Counted from the first letter of the stretch, positions 1-9,590 are shown. The stretch is 64,000 bases of DNA from Candidatus Megaera endosymbiont of Mesostigma viride (GCA_020410825.1 CP084576.1:1178001-1242000), one strand, 5' to 3'. A program made the numbers and translations. Notes: generated by a model from the letters alone, not told the origin.

Positions 1-684
1 TTTTACCTGCTCTATTGCCACACCAATTTTATATTGTTCTAAAATCTGCTTTATTAATCCCTCAATTTTTTCAGTAATCTCTTGTTTTTGATTCGAAAGT
101 ACAGAAGCAATAGGCATATTTCCTATTACTTCCCTTATTGCACTTTCGGAAACAGCTTTAACAGCTTCTTCTGGATCGGTAACATTGAAGAGGTAATCAG
201 ATAAATTTGATATATGCCACATTACATCTACGTTAAGTTCAATAATATTCTCATCCCCTGTTAACATTATACTTTCAGCAGCGATGTCTCTATCTTTATT
301 TAAATCAGCTCCTATGTTATTTCTTAACTTACCGCTAGACCTATAACCGATTTCTATTCTTCTAGACTGGGCAACTTTTTCTATTTCCAACGTTTCAAAT
401 GGAGACGGTAATTTATAATTTAGCCCCGGCATAGCCGTTCTATTAAATTTACCAAATCTGATAATAGCTGCTTCCTCTCCTTCTTCTACCTTGTAAAACC
501 CATTAGCAAGCCATAGTAATATAATCCCCCCTAAAATCCAGATGACCGACTTAGGGTTGAAATTAAATTGGAAATTATCAAAGTTAAACTGGTCTCTACG
601 TTTCTTAGTAAAAATATTTTCTTTTGGCTCAGAATCTTCCCAAGGAGATTTTTTAAAAGTGTGTTGATATATGTATTTTTTCAT
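1..684 (-). CDS. hflK: HflK, membrane protease regulator subunit (3' part off window)
   Basis: This is the N-terminal 228 codons of an SPFH/band-7 protein; the gene runs off the left edge. The translation starts MKKYIYQHTFKKSPWEDSEP, has a hydrophobic helix around residues 48-65 (IWILGGIILLWLANGFYKV), then the typical HflK stretch VEEGEEAAIIRFGKFNRTAMPGLNYKLPSP (split here only for description) and a band-7 domain with ALMLTG-like and VMWHI segments. In the known family HflK pairs with HflC in the inner membrane and restrains the FtsH protease; hflC would be expected just downstream, outside the window. It is transcribed divergently from mrp, with a very AT-rich 91-base gap between the two starts. 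Confidence 0.9.
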   Translation of the reverse strand, partial: MKKYIYQHTFKKSPWEDSEPKENIFTKKRRDQFNFDNFQFNFNPKSVIWILGGIILLWLANGFYKVEEGEEAAIIRFGKFNRTAMPGLNYKLPSPFETLEIEKVAQSRRIEIGYRSSGKLRNNIGADLNKDRDIAAESIMLTGDENIIELNVDVMWHISNLSDYLFNVTDPEEAVKAVSESAIREVIGNMPIASVLSNQKQEITEKIEGLIKQILEQYKIGVAIEQVK

Positions 685-775
685 TATTTGAACTATCGTT
701 TAGGTGGTAAATAATATATAGTTAAGTAGAAACTAACAACATAATAATATAATAATATTATTTAATATTGCAAGC

Positions 776-1765
776 ATGCCGCTTTTAATTAAGACACAGA
801 TTCAAACAAAAATTGCAAATATCTGCTTTTCCGACAATTCTAAAGCTAGTGAAAGAGCTTCAGAAATCATCATTAAAGGTAAAGAGGCAGGTTTTGCCTT
901 AGATATTAATGGAATTGCCTTAGAAGAAGCACAAGAGGTTAGAAATCATATAATAAACGAATTAGAAAAGATTGCTGACATTGAGAGAATCAATATTGTT
1001 TTAACGAGTTCTGAAAATAAACAGGCCCAACCAAAAAAAGAAAATTCCAAAATAATACTTGATAACATTAAGAAGGTGATCTTGATTGCTGCAGGTAAAG
1101 GAGGAGTAGGAAAGTCAACAATAGCAGCACTTCTTGCTCAAAAACTTGCCAGCCAAGGAAAAAAAGTAGGCTTGCTTGATGCAGATATTTATGGTCCTTC
1201 CATCCCCAGCATTTTTGATCTTAAGGGGAAACCAGAGTTAGTAAATAAGAGAATGATTCCTCTTTGTAATTATAATGTTAAAGTAAACTCAATCGGTTTC
1301 ATTACCGATCCTTTATCATCGATTAGTTGGCGGGGACCTATGACGAGCAAAGCTCTGTATCAACTTATTTCCTTAACTAATTGGGGACAGCTCGATTATT
1401 TGATAATTGACACTCCCCCCGGTACTGGTGACATACACTTGAGTTTATTACAAAATTATGTAACTGCTGGAGTAGTAATGATAACAACTCCGCAAAAAAT
1501 TTCGGCAATTGATGTGCAAAGAACCATAAATTTATATAGAAAATTTGGAGTACCAATAATTGGTATAATCGAGAATATGAGTGGTTATTTTTCTCCAAGT
1601 TCAGAAAAAATTACCATATTCTCCGGTAATAGCGGTAAACAAATTGCAAGTGATTATACTTTACCTCTTCTAGCTAAAATAGCCTTAATTCCAGAATTAT
1701 CTGCATCGTGTGATAAAGGAGTAGCTCTTGAAAAGTATTTTGATCTATTAGATTTTACAATCTAA
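776..1765 (+). CDS. mrp: Mrp/ApbC family iron-sulfur cluster carrier ATPase
   Basis: 329-residue P-loop ATPase of the Mrp/NBP35 family, which carries and transfers [4Fe-4S] clusters in the cytoplasm. The deviant Walker A GKGGVGKST is at residues 107-115, followed by DADIYGPSIP and the switch region DTPPGTGDIHLS. The N-terminal MIP18/DUF59-like part (about residues 10-80) is short and lacks the usual beginning of that domain, as in other Rickettsiales Mrp proteins I know. An ATG at 776 follows an AT-rich leader without a clear ribosome binding site. The tail-to-tail neighbour is a rhodanese gene only 4 bases away, which fits a sulfur/Fe-S theme together with the A-type carrier gene at 3.5 kb. 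Confidence 0.93.
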   Translation: MPLLIKTQIQTKIANICFSDNSKASERASEIIIKGKEAGFALDINGIALEEAQEVRNHIINELEKIADIERINIVLTSSENKQAQPKKENSKIILDNIKKVILIAAGKGGVGKSTIAALLAQKLASQGKKVGLLDADIYGPSIPSIFDLKGKPELVNKRMIPLCNYNVKVNSIGFITDPLSSISWRGPMTSKALYQLISLTNWGQLDYLIIDTPPGTGDIHLSLLQNYVTAGVVMITTPQKISAIDVQRTINLYRKFGVPIIGIIENMSGYFSPSSEKITIFSGNSGKQIASDYTLPLLAKIALIPELSASCDKGVALEKYFDLLDFTI

Positions 1766-1769
1766 TATT

Positions 1770-2105
1770 TTATTTTAGTGTCATAATTGGGAATCCTGAA
1801 GAAGACCAAGCGTGAATTCCACCTTCAAGATTCCATAAACTGTACTGAAAACCTTCTTTATTTAAGGTCTGACATCCAATCATTGATCTAATACCGGATT
1901 TGCACTGTAAAACTATTTTCTTCTTTCCTAAATCAGGAAGCTGATGAATTTTTGCAGGAAGTTGAGATAATGGTATATTAATAGCTTTTTCAATATGTGC
2001 TTCTTTATACTCGAGTGGTTCTCGGACATCAACCAGTATCGCCTCATTTTTATCCAGCCAAAATTTCAATGTTTTGGGATCTAGAGTTTTTATTTCTGCC
2101 ATCAT
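1770..2105 (-). CDS. Single-domain rhodanese-like sulfurtransferase
   Basis: 111 residues covering one rhodanese domain. The active-site loop reads CKSGIRS, with the catalytic Cys in the canonical C-x-x-G-x-R setting, so persulfide transfer is plausible. Typical family pieces are LVDVREPLEY near residue 25 and the C-terminal NLEGGIHAW. Two adjacent Met codons start the frame; either could be used. It lies 29 bases downstream of gapR on the same strand, so the two may be cotranscribed. Substrate and partner cannot be read from the sequence. Confidence 0.9.
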   Translation of the reverse strand: MMAEIKTLDPKTLKFWLDKNEAILVDVREPLEYKEAHIEKAINIPLSQLPAKIHQLPDLGKKKIVLQCKSGIRSMIGCQTLNKEGFQYSLWNLEGGIHAWSSSGFPIMTLK

Positions 2106-2134
2106 TTCTGCCTTTCTTTATTTACTTTATAATC

Positions 2135-2371
2135 CTAGACTTCTAAAGCTTGCCTATAAAGCTCTAATATAGCATCTTGCTCAGCTAATTTATTTTTATC
2201 AAGTTTTCTTAGCTTAATTATTTGTTTCATTGTTTTAACATCAAAACCGTTAGCTTTTGCTTCATCAAAAACCTGCTTTATGTCATCAAGTAATGCGCTT
2301 TTTTCAGTTTCTAGTCGTTCAATTCTGTCTATATATTGCTTCAGTTGATCTTTTGCTACTATTTCGGCCAT
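2135..2371 (-). CDS. gapR: GapR-like DUF2312 DNA-binding protein
   Basis: 78 residues, almost entirely helical, with the family start AKDQLKQYIDRIERLE and the segment VFDEAKANGFDVKTMKQI that marks DUF2312. In Caulobacter the family member GapR binds overtwisted DNA ahead of replication forks and stimulates topoisomerases. Length matches the family. The first helix is a coiled-coil candidate for dimerisation. It heads a likely two-gene unit with the rhodanese gene. The family assignment is firm; the cellular role is taken from the family. Confidence 0.9.
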   Translation of the reverse strand: MAEIVAKDQLKQYIDRIERLETEKSALLDDIKQVFDEAKANGFDVKTMKQIIKLRKLDKNKLAEQDAILELYRQALEV

Positions 2372-2560
2372 AAAAATCCTCTTTGTTAATTATGATGTTT
2401 TTTATAAACACATTTAAAACAAAAAACCACTAAAAGCTTATGATTTTATGTAAAATATATTGCTTGGGGCTAGAGTTTAAACTATTTAATTATACTAGCC
2501 TGTTAAACTTATAGTTTAATACAATTGGGCTTAAAATCATTTAATATAATTATAAAATCT

Positions 2561-3049
2561 ATGGAAATAGATATTGTCAGCAAAATTTATATTGCTTTAT
2601 CAATAGTTGTTTTGTATCTACTTTTTAAAACAGCTGTTGAATGGAAAAAAGGATTAGACAGAAAAAATTTAAGCTTAATGCAATTATACTTAGAACTCAA
2701 ATTTTTGTACAAAAACCTTGCGCACAGTACACAATCTAGTTCCAGCGAGAATTTTTGCATTGAATTAATGTTATCTATAAAAGAATATTATAATTTAGAA
2801 GAAATTATGGTAATTGATTCAATCCATATGGAATTTAAAACCAGAGCTATTAGTTTATTAAAGAAAGAAGTTTATAATTTTCTTCCGGGTAATTTAATCT
2901 CTCTCAAAGAAAAATTTAAAACTACAGATATTGTAGTGCTAAATGCCACAATTAATAATAGAAAATATATATTATATATTGCGGAATTAGCACAAGGTAT
3001 CGACTGTAATGGTTTTATTATATGTGTTGAAAACTTTCCAAGCTTATAA
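2561..3049 (+). CDS. Hypothetical protein with one N-terminal membrane helix
   Basis: I do not recognise this gene. From the ATG at 2561 it gives 162 residues; an in-frame TTG at 2525 would add 12. A hydrophobic helix, IYIALSIVVLYLLF, occupies about residues 8-21 and is followed by a positively charged KKGLDRK stretch, which suggests an N-in anchor with a cytoplasmic C-terminal domain. The soluble part is mixed helix/strand with no motif I can name. It stands alone between the divergent gapR unit and infA, with about 160 AT-rich bases on either side in which I see nothing else. Confidence 0.6.
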   Translation: MEIDIVSKIYIALSIVVLYLLFKTAVEWKKGLDRKNLSLMQLYLELKFLYKNLAHSTQSSSSENFCIELMLSIKEYYNLEEIMVIDSIHMEFKTRAISLLKKEVYNFLPGNLISLKEKFKTTDIVVLNATINNRKYILYIAELAQGIDCNGFIICVENFPSL

Positions 3050-3212
3050 AGTAAAAATGAATTGCTAGGTCTTGAGTCTAATATTAACCTCCTTAAAACG
3101 AGATTATTTTATAATTAAAAAATTCTGAAATTACTGTGCTTATAAGTAAATTATCCCTTGTTTTAGAAGCTGATATTTGCTATAGTTTCAGCATAATTTA
3201 TGTACAAAAACA

Positions 3213-3428
3213 ATGGCAAAAGAAGAATTACTTCAATTCGACGGGAAAGTATTAGAGCTTTTACCCAATGCCCATTTTAGGGTCATCCTTGAAAATGGAC
3301 ATGAAATTATAGCTCATACTTCTGGTAAAATGAGAAAAAATCGTATTCGTATTTTAGCTGGTGATAAAGTTAAGGTAGAAATGACCCCCTATGACTTAAC
3401 AAAAGGTAGGGTTATACATCGCAGCTAA
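3213..3428 (+). CDS. infA: Translation initiation factor IF-1
   Basis: 71 residues forming the single S1/OB-fold domain of IF-1, which binds the 30S A site during initiation. Characteristic stretches are [20 protein letters not shown], the [14 protein letters not shown] core and the C-terminal [16 protein letters not shown]. Length equals the family norm of about 72 residues. It is followed 83 bases later by the A-type Fe-S carrier gene on the same strand. Confidence 0.97.
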   Translation: MAKEELLQFDGKVLELLPNAHFRVILENGHEIIAHTSGKMRKNRIRILAGDKVKVEMTPYDLTKGRVIHRS

Positions 3429-3511
3429 ATTAAACTAAGAATTGTTGAAGTTTTTTAAGGTGCTAAAATTACCTGGAACTTATCTTAAAATACTAAATCT
3501 GCTCTTAATAA

Positions 3512-3841
3512 ATGATGAATTTTGATGTAAGCCAGAGCGCAGCTCGCCGTATTTCTGAACTCATAAAAAATGAACCAGACAGTAAAGTAGCTATTAGAGT
3601 GGCTGTAGATAGTGGAGGCTGTTCAGGCTTTATGTATGATTACAATTTGATTGATAAGGTAAATGATGATGACTTTATTTTAGAAAAATACGGAGTAAAA
3701 ATCGCCATAGATCCTCTATCTCAACCTTTTTTAGACAAATGCAAATTAGAATTTGTTGAAGAATTGGGAAGCGCTTATTTTCAAATATCCAACCCGAATG
3801 CAATCGCAAAATGCGGTTGCGGTAATTCATTTAACGTGTAG
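3512..3841 (+). CDS. erpA: A-type iron-sulfur cluster carrier (ErpA/IscA family)
   Basis: 109 residues of the HesB/IscA/ErpA family, which receives Fe-S clusters from IscU and delivers them to apoproteins. All three cluster-ligand cysteines are present: one in DSGGCSGFMYDY near residue 37 and two in the C-terminal KCGCGNSF. Which subfamily (ErpA or IscA) it belongs to cannot be settled without a tree; the symbol reflects the usual isolated location away from an isc cluster. The start is ATG-ATG at 3512. It faces hisS tail to tail. Confidence 0.88.
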   Translation: MMNFDVSQSAARRISELIKNEPDSKVAIRVAVDSGGCSGFMYDYNLIDKVNDDDFILEKYGVKIAIDPLSQPFLDKCKLEFVEELGSAYFQISNPNAIAKCGCGNSFNV

Positions 3842-3964
3842 GTTTGTTATTATAATAAATAAGTCTTACGTAACTATTTGAAAATGTCTAATTTACGCTG
3901 ACTTTTTAAGGCTTCTAGAATTGGTTAAAGGTAAAATTACGTGCGTTTTGTTTAAAAAATTATA

Positions 3965-5224
3965 CTAATTATATGTAATTTTTATAAGGTCTAAGAGCTG
4001 CTGGGCTGAAACTGTTTGTTCCTCTTTTTTATCTAAAAACCTTAATTTGAAGCTATTGCTTTGTATCTCATCAGCGCCGGCAAATACAATATAATTAGCC
4101 TCATCCTTTAGTGCTTTTTCCATTCTTTTTTGTACTTTACCTTTTAGTTCAATTGCAACTGGAATAGAATGAAACCTTAAGAAATCAGCTAGTCTAATAA
4201 TATAATTTTCGCATTCCTGTCCAATCGGAATTAGATAAAGCGGTGCTAATTTTTTGCTTTGATAATTTTTGAGCAGGATCATTAAAGCTAAGCGTTCAAT
4301 ACCTAAACCAAAACCAACGGCAGGCACATCTGTTCCTCCCATCAATTTACATAGATAATCATACCGCCCGCCCCCACCTACTGCGTTTTGAGATCCCAAT
4401 CTATCAGTCGTAAATTCAAACGCCGTATGACAATAATAATCGAGGCCTCTTGCTAATCGCGGATTTAGTTTATAATTAATATTTAAAATATCTAAATAAC
4501 CAAGTACCTTATCGAAATAAGCCTTTGATTCCGCTGTATAATAATCAGCAATAAAAGGAGCTCCTGTTGCTATTTTTTTATCGTTTTCATCTTTTGAATC
4601 AAGTATACGAAGAGGCTTTTTTCTTAATCTCTCCTTACTATCGCTTGAGAGCTCATTTTCATATTTGCTAAAGTAATTGATTAGAGCTTCCTGATATAAA
4701 GACCGTGAATTTTGACAACCCAGGGAATTTATTTCCAGTGTTATATCATCAAGGATATTTAGCTCTTGAAGTAAATGTAAGGCAAGTTTAATACTTTCAG
4801 CATCAGAATAGGGTTCACCAGACCCTATATATTCACAATTAATTTGGTGAAACTGTCTTTGTCTTCCTGCTTGAGGACGGTCGTACCGGAATACCGGACC
4901 ATGAGAAAATAATTTTAACGGGAGTTTCTGCTGAAGTCCGTTCGAAATAAAAGCTCTCATAATACCTGCAGTAAATTCCGGCCTAAGGGCTACACTTTCA
5001 CCGCTTCTGTCTAGGAAACTGTACATTTCTTTACTGATAACATCCGAGCTATCGCCAAGTGTACGATCAAAAACTTTTGTGTATTCCAGTATAGGGGTAC
5101 TTGCTCCCTCATAACAATATAAGGCAGTTATTTTTCGAGCAGTATCTATGATATAGCTATGAAGCTTGAAATCCTCGTCGAAGAGATCTTTCATCCCTCT
5201 TAGTGATTGCAGTTTATCGGTCAT
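3965..5224 (-). CDS. hisS: Histidyl-tRNA synthetase
   Basis: 419-residue class II synthetase that charges tRNA-His in the cytoplasm. The start LRGMKDLFDEDF is typical. Motif 2 is visible in HGPVFRYDRPQAGRQRQFHQ, the HisRS-specific histidine-A site in RGLDYYCHTAFEF, and motif 3 in AVGFGLGIERL, followed by an anticodon-binding domain from about residue 325. Its ATG overlaps the stop of the upstream 565-residue gene in an ATGA arrangement (5221-5224), so translation of the two is probably coupled. Confidence 0.97.
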   Translation of the reverse strand: MTDKLQSLRGMKDLFDEDFKLHSYIIDTARKITALYCYEGASTPILEYTKVFDRTLGDSSDVISKEMYSFLDRSGESVALRPEFTAGIMRAFISNGLQQKLPLKLFSHGPVFRYDRPQAGRQRQFHQINCEYIGSGEPYSDAESIKLALHLLQELNILDDITLEINSLGCQNSRSLYQEALINYFSKYENELSSDSKERLRKKPLRILDSKDENDKKIATGAPFIADYYTAESKAYFDKVLGYLDILNINYKLNPRLARGLDYYCHTAFEFTTDRLGSQNAVGGGGRYDYLCKLMGGTDVPAVGFGLGIERLALMILLKNYQSKKLAPLYLIPIGQECENYIIRLADFLRFHSIPVAIELKGKVQKRMEKALKDEANYIVFAGADEIQSNSFKLRFLDKKEEQTVSAQQLLDLIKITYN

Positions 5225-6918
5225 GGGGTAGGGTTATCTTGGCTATTATTATTTGTCGAACTTGCCGAAATTTCTTCATTAGGCAGTACTGACTCATGCT
5301 GATCTTCGCTAGAAGCTTCTGCTGCTGGCAAGGCTTGATTATCTGCTTGAGTATAAAACCCTCTTAGAAACTTAACTATTTTCTCGTCTGTAATAATTTC
5401 CAAAAATGATTTATTATTGATTTTAAGGCTAAAGCTTTTGGGCTCATAACTGAAATCTGCTTCAAATTTATCGCCTTGTGTTAACTCCGGTATTTTACTG
5501 AAAACCCTCAGAGCCTCAAAAGCATTATTTTCAATATTACTAATATATTTTTGCATAATATCTAAACTGCTTTTATCATCACCGCTTATTTTCTCTATTA
5601 GTGGTAAAACTATTTCATGAGCAAATTTTGTTTTTGCATTTATGATTTTAAAAGGATCAGATAATGTTAACATACCATTATAGCGTTCCTTGTCTTTATT
5701 ACTAATCGCTAAATCCATACTATATTCGTTAATACCGAAATGTAGGTTTGCGTCAGTAATGGAATCTTCAATTTTATAGGTTAAATTAGTACTGAATTTG
5801 GTGTTTTTTATATCAATAAGACTATTTGCCAAATTCATGAAATCTTCTACCGTTAATCCCTTGGACTTAATTAAGTTTTCTTCAGTTATTTTATTAAAAA
5901 CTTTACTTAACAAGTCTGCTGTTAATTTTGCAATTTCTTCAATCCTATCTTTTGGGTAATTTTTATTATCTTCAACATCAAAATTACCTTTTAGGACTTT
6001 ACCATCGCCGGAAAGATTAAATGAAAGTTTATTGTTAAATAAGTTATTGCCATAAGAAGCAAGTATTGCGATATCAAATAACTCCTTATTTAAATTGAAA
6101 GTTTTAGCCAAATTTGAGGCTAGTTCTTCAAAATGGATTTTGCCTTGAATAAATTTGAAAATGTTTTCTAAATGATTCCTATCAGCTGCTATTGAAACGT
6201 TCATGTTAGAGTCGATTAAATTATCTGGTACAGTTGCATAGTAATAATCAGTAGCAATCTCATTTAAGAAATCCGTTAACAGCTGACTTTCTTGAGTGAT
6301 TTTAAAATTTTTACTAGTTAACTGATGAGACCATTTAAAATAGTCGCGAGTTATGCTTATACCCTTAGTATTTGTTACCAATTTTAATAGGTACTGATTA
6401 GTTTTTTCATCTAATTTTCCTGTAATTTCATAAGAAGCCCCTTTATCTGTCATAAGAGGTAATTGGTCAGCTGATCTTAAAAACTGCTGGGGTGCACTAT
6501 TAAAGGTAACACGAATATCATTCATATTACCTTGAAAAACAGAACCACTAATTTTGGCAGAAAAAGAAGGGTTGGCTATATATATTTCAGTTTCGCCCGT
6601 ACCAATAGAAATCTTGTCACCGAAAGAAGAAACTGAAATATCTTTAGTTAAAGGATTATAGAATAAAGAAACTCCATCTAGTTTAGTCTGAAAAATATCG
6701 GATTTTGGAAAAATGACAAAATTTGTTATTGCGACAGCAAATTTATATTTATGAATTTTAATATTACCCAACTCTAATTCAAGTGCACCTTTTTCTTTTT
6801 GCTCTTGTAAGATCGGTAAGTATACGGTGCGTACTTTATCTTCAAATTTATTTGCAAGTACAAACCACGTTATTCCAAGAACAGTAACAACAGCAAAAAG
6901 TCCTATTTTCTTCTTCAT
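5221..6918 (-). CDS. Large membrane-anchored periplasmic protein of unknown function
   Basis: 565 residues. The N-terminus (MKKKIGLFAVVTVLGITWFVL) is a signal anchor or uncleaved signal peptide. The rest is a long soluble domain rich in strand-like alternation with several Asn/Asp/Lys repeats, then a low-complexity acidic and Ser/Asn-rich tail over the last 40 residues. The overall plan recalls YdgA/DUF945- or DUF2125-type periplasmic proteins, but I see no motif that proves it. It sits between the symporter gene (24 bases upstream) and hisS (4-base overlap), so these three probably form an operon. Confidence 0.7.
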   Translation of the reverse strand: MKKKIGLFAVVTVLGITWFVLANKFEDKVRTVYLPILQEQKEKGALELELGNIKIHKYKFAVAITNFVIFPKSDIFQTKLDGVSLFYNPLTKDISVSSFGDKISIGTGETEIYIANPSFSAKISGSVFQGNMNDIRVTFNSAPQQFLRSADQLPLMTDKGASYEITGKLDEKTNQYLLKLVTNTKGISITRDYFKWSHQLTSKNFKITQESQLLTDFLNEIATDYYYATVPDNLIDSNMNVSIAADRNHLENIFKFIQGKIHFEELASNLAKTFNLNKELFDIAILASYGNNLFNNKLSFNLSGDGKVLKGNFDVEDNKNYPKDRIEEIAKLTADLLSKVFNKITEENLIKSKGLTVEDFMNLANSLIDIKNTKFSTNLTYKIEDSITDANLHFGINEYSMDLAISNKDKERYNGMLTLSDPFKIINAKTKFAHEIVLPLIEKISGDDKSSLDIMQKYISNIENNAFEALRVFSKIPELTQGDKFEADFSYEPKSFSLKINNKSFLEIITDEKIVKFLRGFYTQADNQALPAAEASSEDQHESVLPNEEISASSTNNNSQDNPTP

Positions 6919-6942
6919 GTTTTTAATTATATAAATATTTAT

Positions 6943-8250
6943 TCAATTAAACTTAATTTCCTTCCGTAATTTTATCATTCCAGATACATTTATCAATACA
7001 AGAATTCCGCTAAGCAATCCCATTACTACAATAACTTTATCTTGGGAAAAATTGCAGAAAAATATAAAAGCAAATATAGCATATATCAAATATATTATTT
7101 TTCCATATTTAGGACTTAAATATTTTGCACATTTTGTTCCGGTTGTTAAATAAGCGATTATTGTTGTAAATCCGGCAAAGAATAGTAATAAAGTTACAAA
7201 TAAATCGCTATATGGAAAGTAATTAGCTATCGTCTTTGAAACTATTGTGGTTTCATCCAGATGATTAAATTTATACCATGCACCGGTTACCCCAAGCATA
7301 GTATTAGTAAGTATGCATATAAAAGTATCGGTAAATAATGCGTATACAGCTAGAGTAGCTTGTTTTTCCGGATTTACTATATTAGTTTCGCTTTGCACTA
7401 TGGAGTCATAACCGATACCAATATCTCCGGAATAAACGGTTTTGGACATGCCATGGTATGTGGCTAAGATCATACTACTACCGACAAAACCTCCTATTGG
7501 AGCATGTCCAGTAAAAGCAGAAGTAATGACGGTAGCAAAAAATTCTGGCAAAATATGTATATTACTAACAATAATGTATAAAGCTACAAAAACATAAACA
7601 AGCATAAATATAGGCATTATTATGGTGCATATGCTAGCTAGTCTTTTTATGCCGCCAATAGAACTATATAAAACTAATGCTAATAGTCCTAAAATTACGG
7701 CCATTCTATTTAATTCAAAACTATGCTCAATTCTGTCTACTAGTACTAAAAACTGATAAGTTTCTACGCCGTATAAACATATAAGAAAAGCCGCAATACA
7801 TGGTACATAGTTATTTTTAAAAGCGTCACGCAGGTAATACATAGGACCACCGTCAAACCCTCCATTTTTATTTGGCTGACGATGTTTTACTCCCAAATAT
7901 ATTTCTGAATATTTTATTAACATTCCACAGATTGAAGCTATTATAGTCCAAAAGATACTTCCCGGGCCGCCAATCATGAGGGCAGTACTTATGACGATAA
8001 TATTTCCAAGTCCTACCATTCCTCCTACAGAGGCAAAGTAAAGCTTTATTGGATGAATGCCAGTATTAGCCTTATTACCACCTTCTTGTAAAATATCCTT
8101 TATATTTTTTTTGAAATTGCCAATAGCACGGAATTGGAAGCCTCTAGATATTATAGTAAGATAAAATCCCGCAGCGCAGATTACTGCCCAACCTATATAA
8201 CTCCAGTATAAAGAACTTAATGCGGCAATGATGTCAAATAAATAGTCCAT
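6943..8250 (-). CDS. Alanine/glycine:cation symporter (AGCS family)
   Basis: 435 residues with about ten hydrophobic segments. Family markers include the early segment VGGMVGLGNI, the region YLGVKHRQPNKNGGFDGGPMYYLRD, and VYSGDIGIGYDSIVQSE. Members take up small amino acids with Na+ or H+ across the inner membrane, a useful trait for an intracellular bacterium that imports amino acids from its host. The gene is first in a probable operon with the unknown periplasmic protein and hisS. The substrate is not readable from the sequence. Confidence 0.92.
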   Translation of the reverse strand: MDYLFDIIAALSSLYWSYIGWAVICAAGFYLTIISRGFQFRAIGNFKKNIKDILQEGGNKANTGIHPIKLYFASVGGMVGLGNIIVISTALMIGGPGSIFWTIIASICGMLIKYSEIYLGVKHRQPNKNGGFDGGPMYYLRDAFKNNYVPCIAAFLICLYGVETYQFLVLVDRIEHSFELNRMAVILGLLALVLYSSIGGIKRLASICTIIMPIFMLVYVFVALYIIVSNIHILPEFFATVITSAFTGHAPIGGFVGSSMILATYHGMSKTVYSGDIGIGYDSIVQSETNIVNPEKQATLAVYALFTDTFICILTNTMLGVTGAWYKFNHLDETTIVSKTIANYFPYSDLFVTLLLFFAGFTTIIAYLTTGTKCAKYLSPKYGKIIYLIYAIFAFIFFCNFSQDKVIVVMGLLSGILVLINVSGMIKLRKEIKFN

Positions 8251-8693
8251 AATAATTTTGTTTTTAAGTTAATTTTGATGTTTTTTAAGTAATTGGTTTA
8301 AAAATTATCAAGGACGTTTTCGTGCCATCAACAACTTAAGAGTAAGGAGGAGATAAGTAAGGAAGGTTATAAAAGGTTGGTACATAATAAAACAATAAAA
8401 ACAAATTCTAGAAAAATTTAAAAAGCTCAGCTTTGAGCGGCAGATAATTAAACTAAAAATGTTTTCGCTTTATCATAATATTTAATAATCTAGGTATTGC
8501 TTTTATTAGTATAGGCATTGTAACATAATTTTTAGAAAAGACCACTCTAAAAATTATTTTTATAGAAAAAACTGCTAAACCAATTGTTACTATCTAAAAC
8601 CAAATTTAATAGTTAGGTCAGCCTCCACTAATAGCTTCAACCAAGAAACAGAATTCTTTATATGGGGGTAAGATCACCCTGATATGGCTTTTA
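8251..8693. other. Non-coding gap between symporter gene and rpoH
   Basis: About 440 AT-rich bases. I see the upstream region of the symporter gene and one terminator-like hairpin for rpoH (listed separately). The first 40 or so bases after the rpoH stop would continue the rpoH frame for seven codons if the 17-base duplication at the gene end were absent. No RNA gene or ORF of note is visible. Confidence 0.5.
8412..8438 (-). terminator. Probable intrinsic terminator after rpoH
   Basis: Read on the minus strand, a perfect 5-bp stem GCTCA/TGAGC with a 4-base loop (8425-8438) is followed at once by five T residues and then an AT-rich tail. This lies about 255 bases beyond the rpoH stop. The stem is short, so efficiency is uncertain. 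Confidence 0.45.
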
Positions 8694-9590
8694 CTAGTTG
8701 ACCGTCTCTAGAAGTTGACCGTCTCTAGAAACTCTAGCTAGTACATAATTTTGCAGTTTTTCGAATGCTCTAGTTTCTATCTGCCTTACACGTTCTTTTG
8801 AAATGTTATATTCCATGCTTAAGCTATCAAGTGTTTCAGGTGAATAATTAAGCTTTCTAGCAGTTAGAATCTTAACCTCCCTTTCATTTAAAACTTGCAT
8901 AGCCTCGGCTAATACCAGTTTTTTATTTTCTATATCTTGTTTTTGCAGTAAAGATATTTCCTGATTTGGTTTCTGTTCCGGTAAAAATTCAATTATCTCG
9001 GCATTTTCGTCTTCACGATTTGCGGAACGATTCAGTGAAATATCAGGACCTGCCATACGTTGATCCATTTCTACTACTTCCTTAAGAGACACACCAAGCT
9101 CATCTGCCATCTCTTGATAATCTTGATCATTAATAGCCCGTGCATAAGTATTAATTATACGATGTTTAATCTTACCAAGGCTAAAAAATAATTTTTTTTG
9201 TGCTGAGGTTGTCCCAATCTTTACAAGTGACCATGATTTAAGTACATACTCCTGGATAGAAGCTTTTATCCACCACATAGCATAAGTAGAGAGTCTGAAG
9301 CCAAGTTTATGATCATATTTTTTTACTGCTTGCATTAAACCAATGTTTCCTTCCGATACAAGCTCAGGTAACGGTAGACCATAATTTTTATATTTAATGG
9401 CTATTTTTACAACTAGTTTCAAGTGGCTAAGTACAAGCCTATGAGCTGCTTCAAGATCATTATTTTCAAGATAATTCTTAGCAAGCAAAAACTCTTCTTC
9501 TTTTGTCAGAGAAGGTATATTGTTTATTTCTTGCAAATACTTGTTAAATCCAGAACTAGAAGAAATAACAGGCAAATTTATATTAGACAT
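8694..9590 (-). CDS. rpoH: RNA polymerase heat-shock sigma factor RpoH (sigma-32)
   Basis: 298 residues. Region 2 is seen in SHLKLVVKIAIKYKNYGLPL and the YAMWWIKASIQEYVLKSW stretch. The RpoH box QKKLFFSLGKIK at about residues 130-141 separates it from primary sigma factors. Region 4.2 ends in the helix-turn-helix ISKERVRQIETRAFEKLQ. It directs RNA polymerase to heat-shock genes; clpB at 24.6 kb is a likely target. The last codons come from a 17-base tandem duplication that changes the reading frame and thus the final residues, a recent-looking oddity. Confidence 0.95.
   Translation of the reverse strand: MSNINLPVISSSSGFNKYLQEINNIPSLTKEEEFLLAKNYLENNDLEAAHRLVLSHLKLVVKIAIKYKNYGLPLPELVSEGNIGLMQAVKKYDHKLGFRLSTYAMWWIKASIQEYVLKSWSLVKIGTTSAQKKLFFSLGKIKHRIINTYARAINDQDYQEMADELGVSLKEVVEMDQRMAGPDISLNRSANREDENAEIIEFLPEQKPNQEISLLQKQDIENKKLVLAEAMQVLNEREVKILTARKLNYSPETLDSLSMEYNISKERVRQIETRAFEKLQNYVLARVSRDGQLLETVN
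8697..8730. repeat. 17-base perfect tandem duplication in the 3' end of rpoH
   Basis: The unit GTTGACCGTCTCTAGAA occurs twice head to tail (8697-8713 and 8714-8730). Because 17 is not a multiple of three, the second copy shifts the rpoH frame, so the gene ends within the repeat (LLETVN) instead of continuing for seven codons (LVKAISG) to the next stop. Confidence 0.95.
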
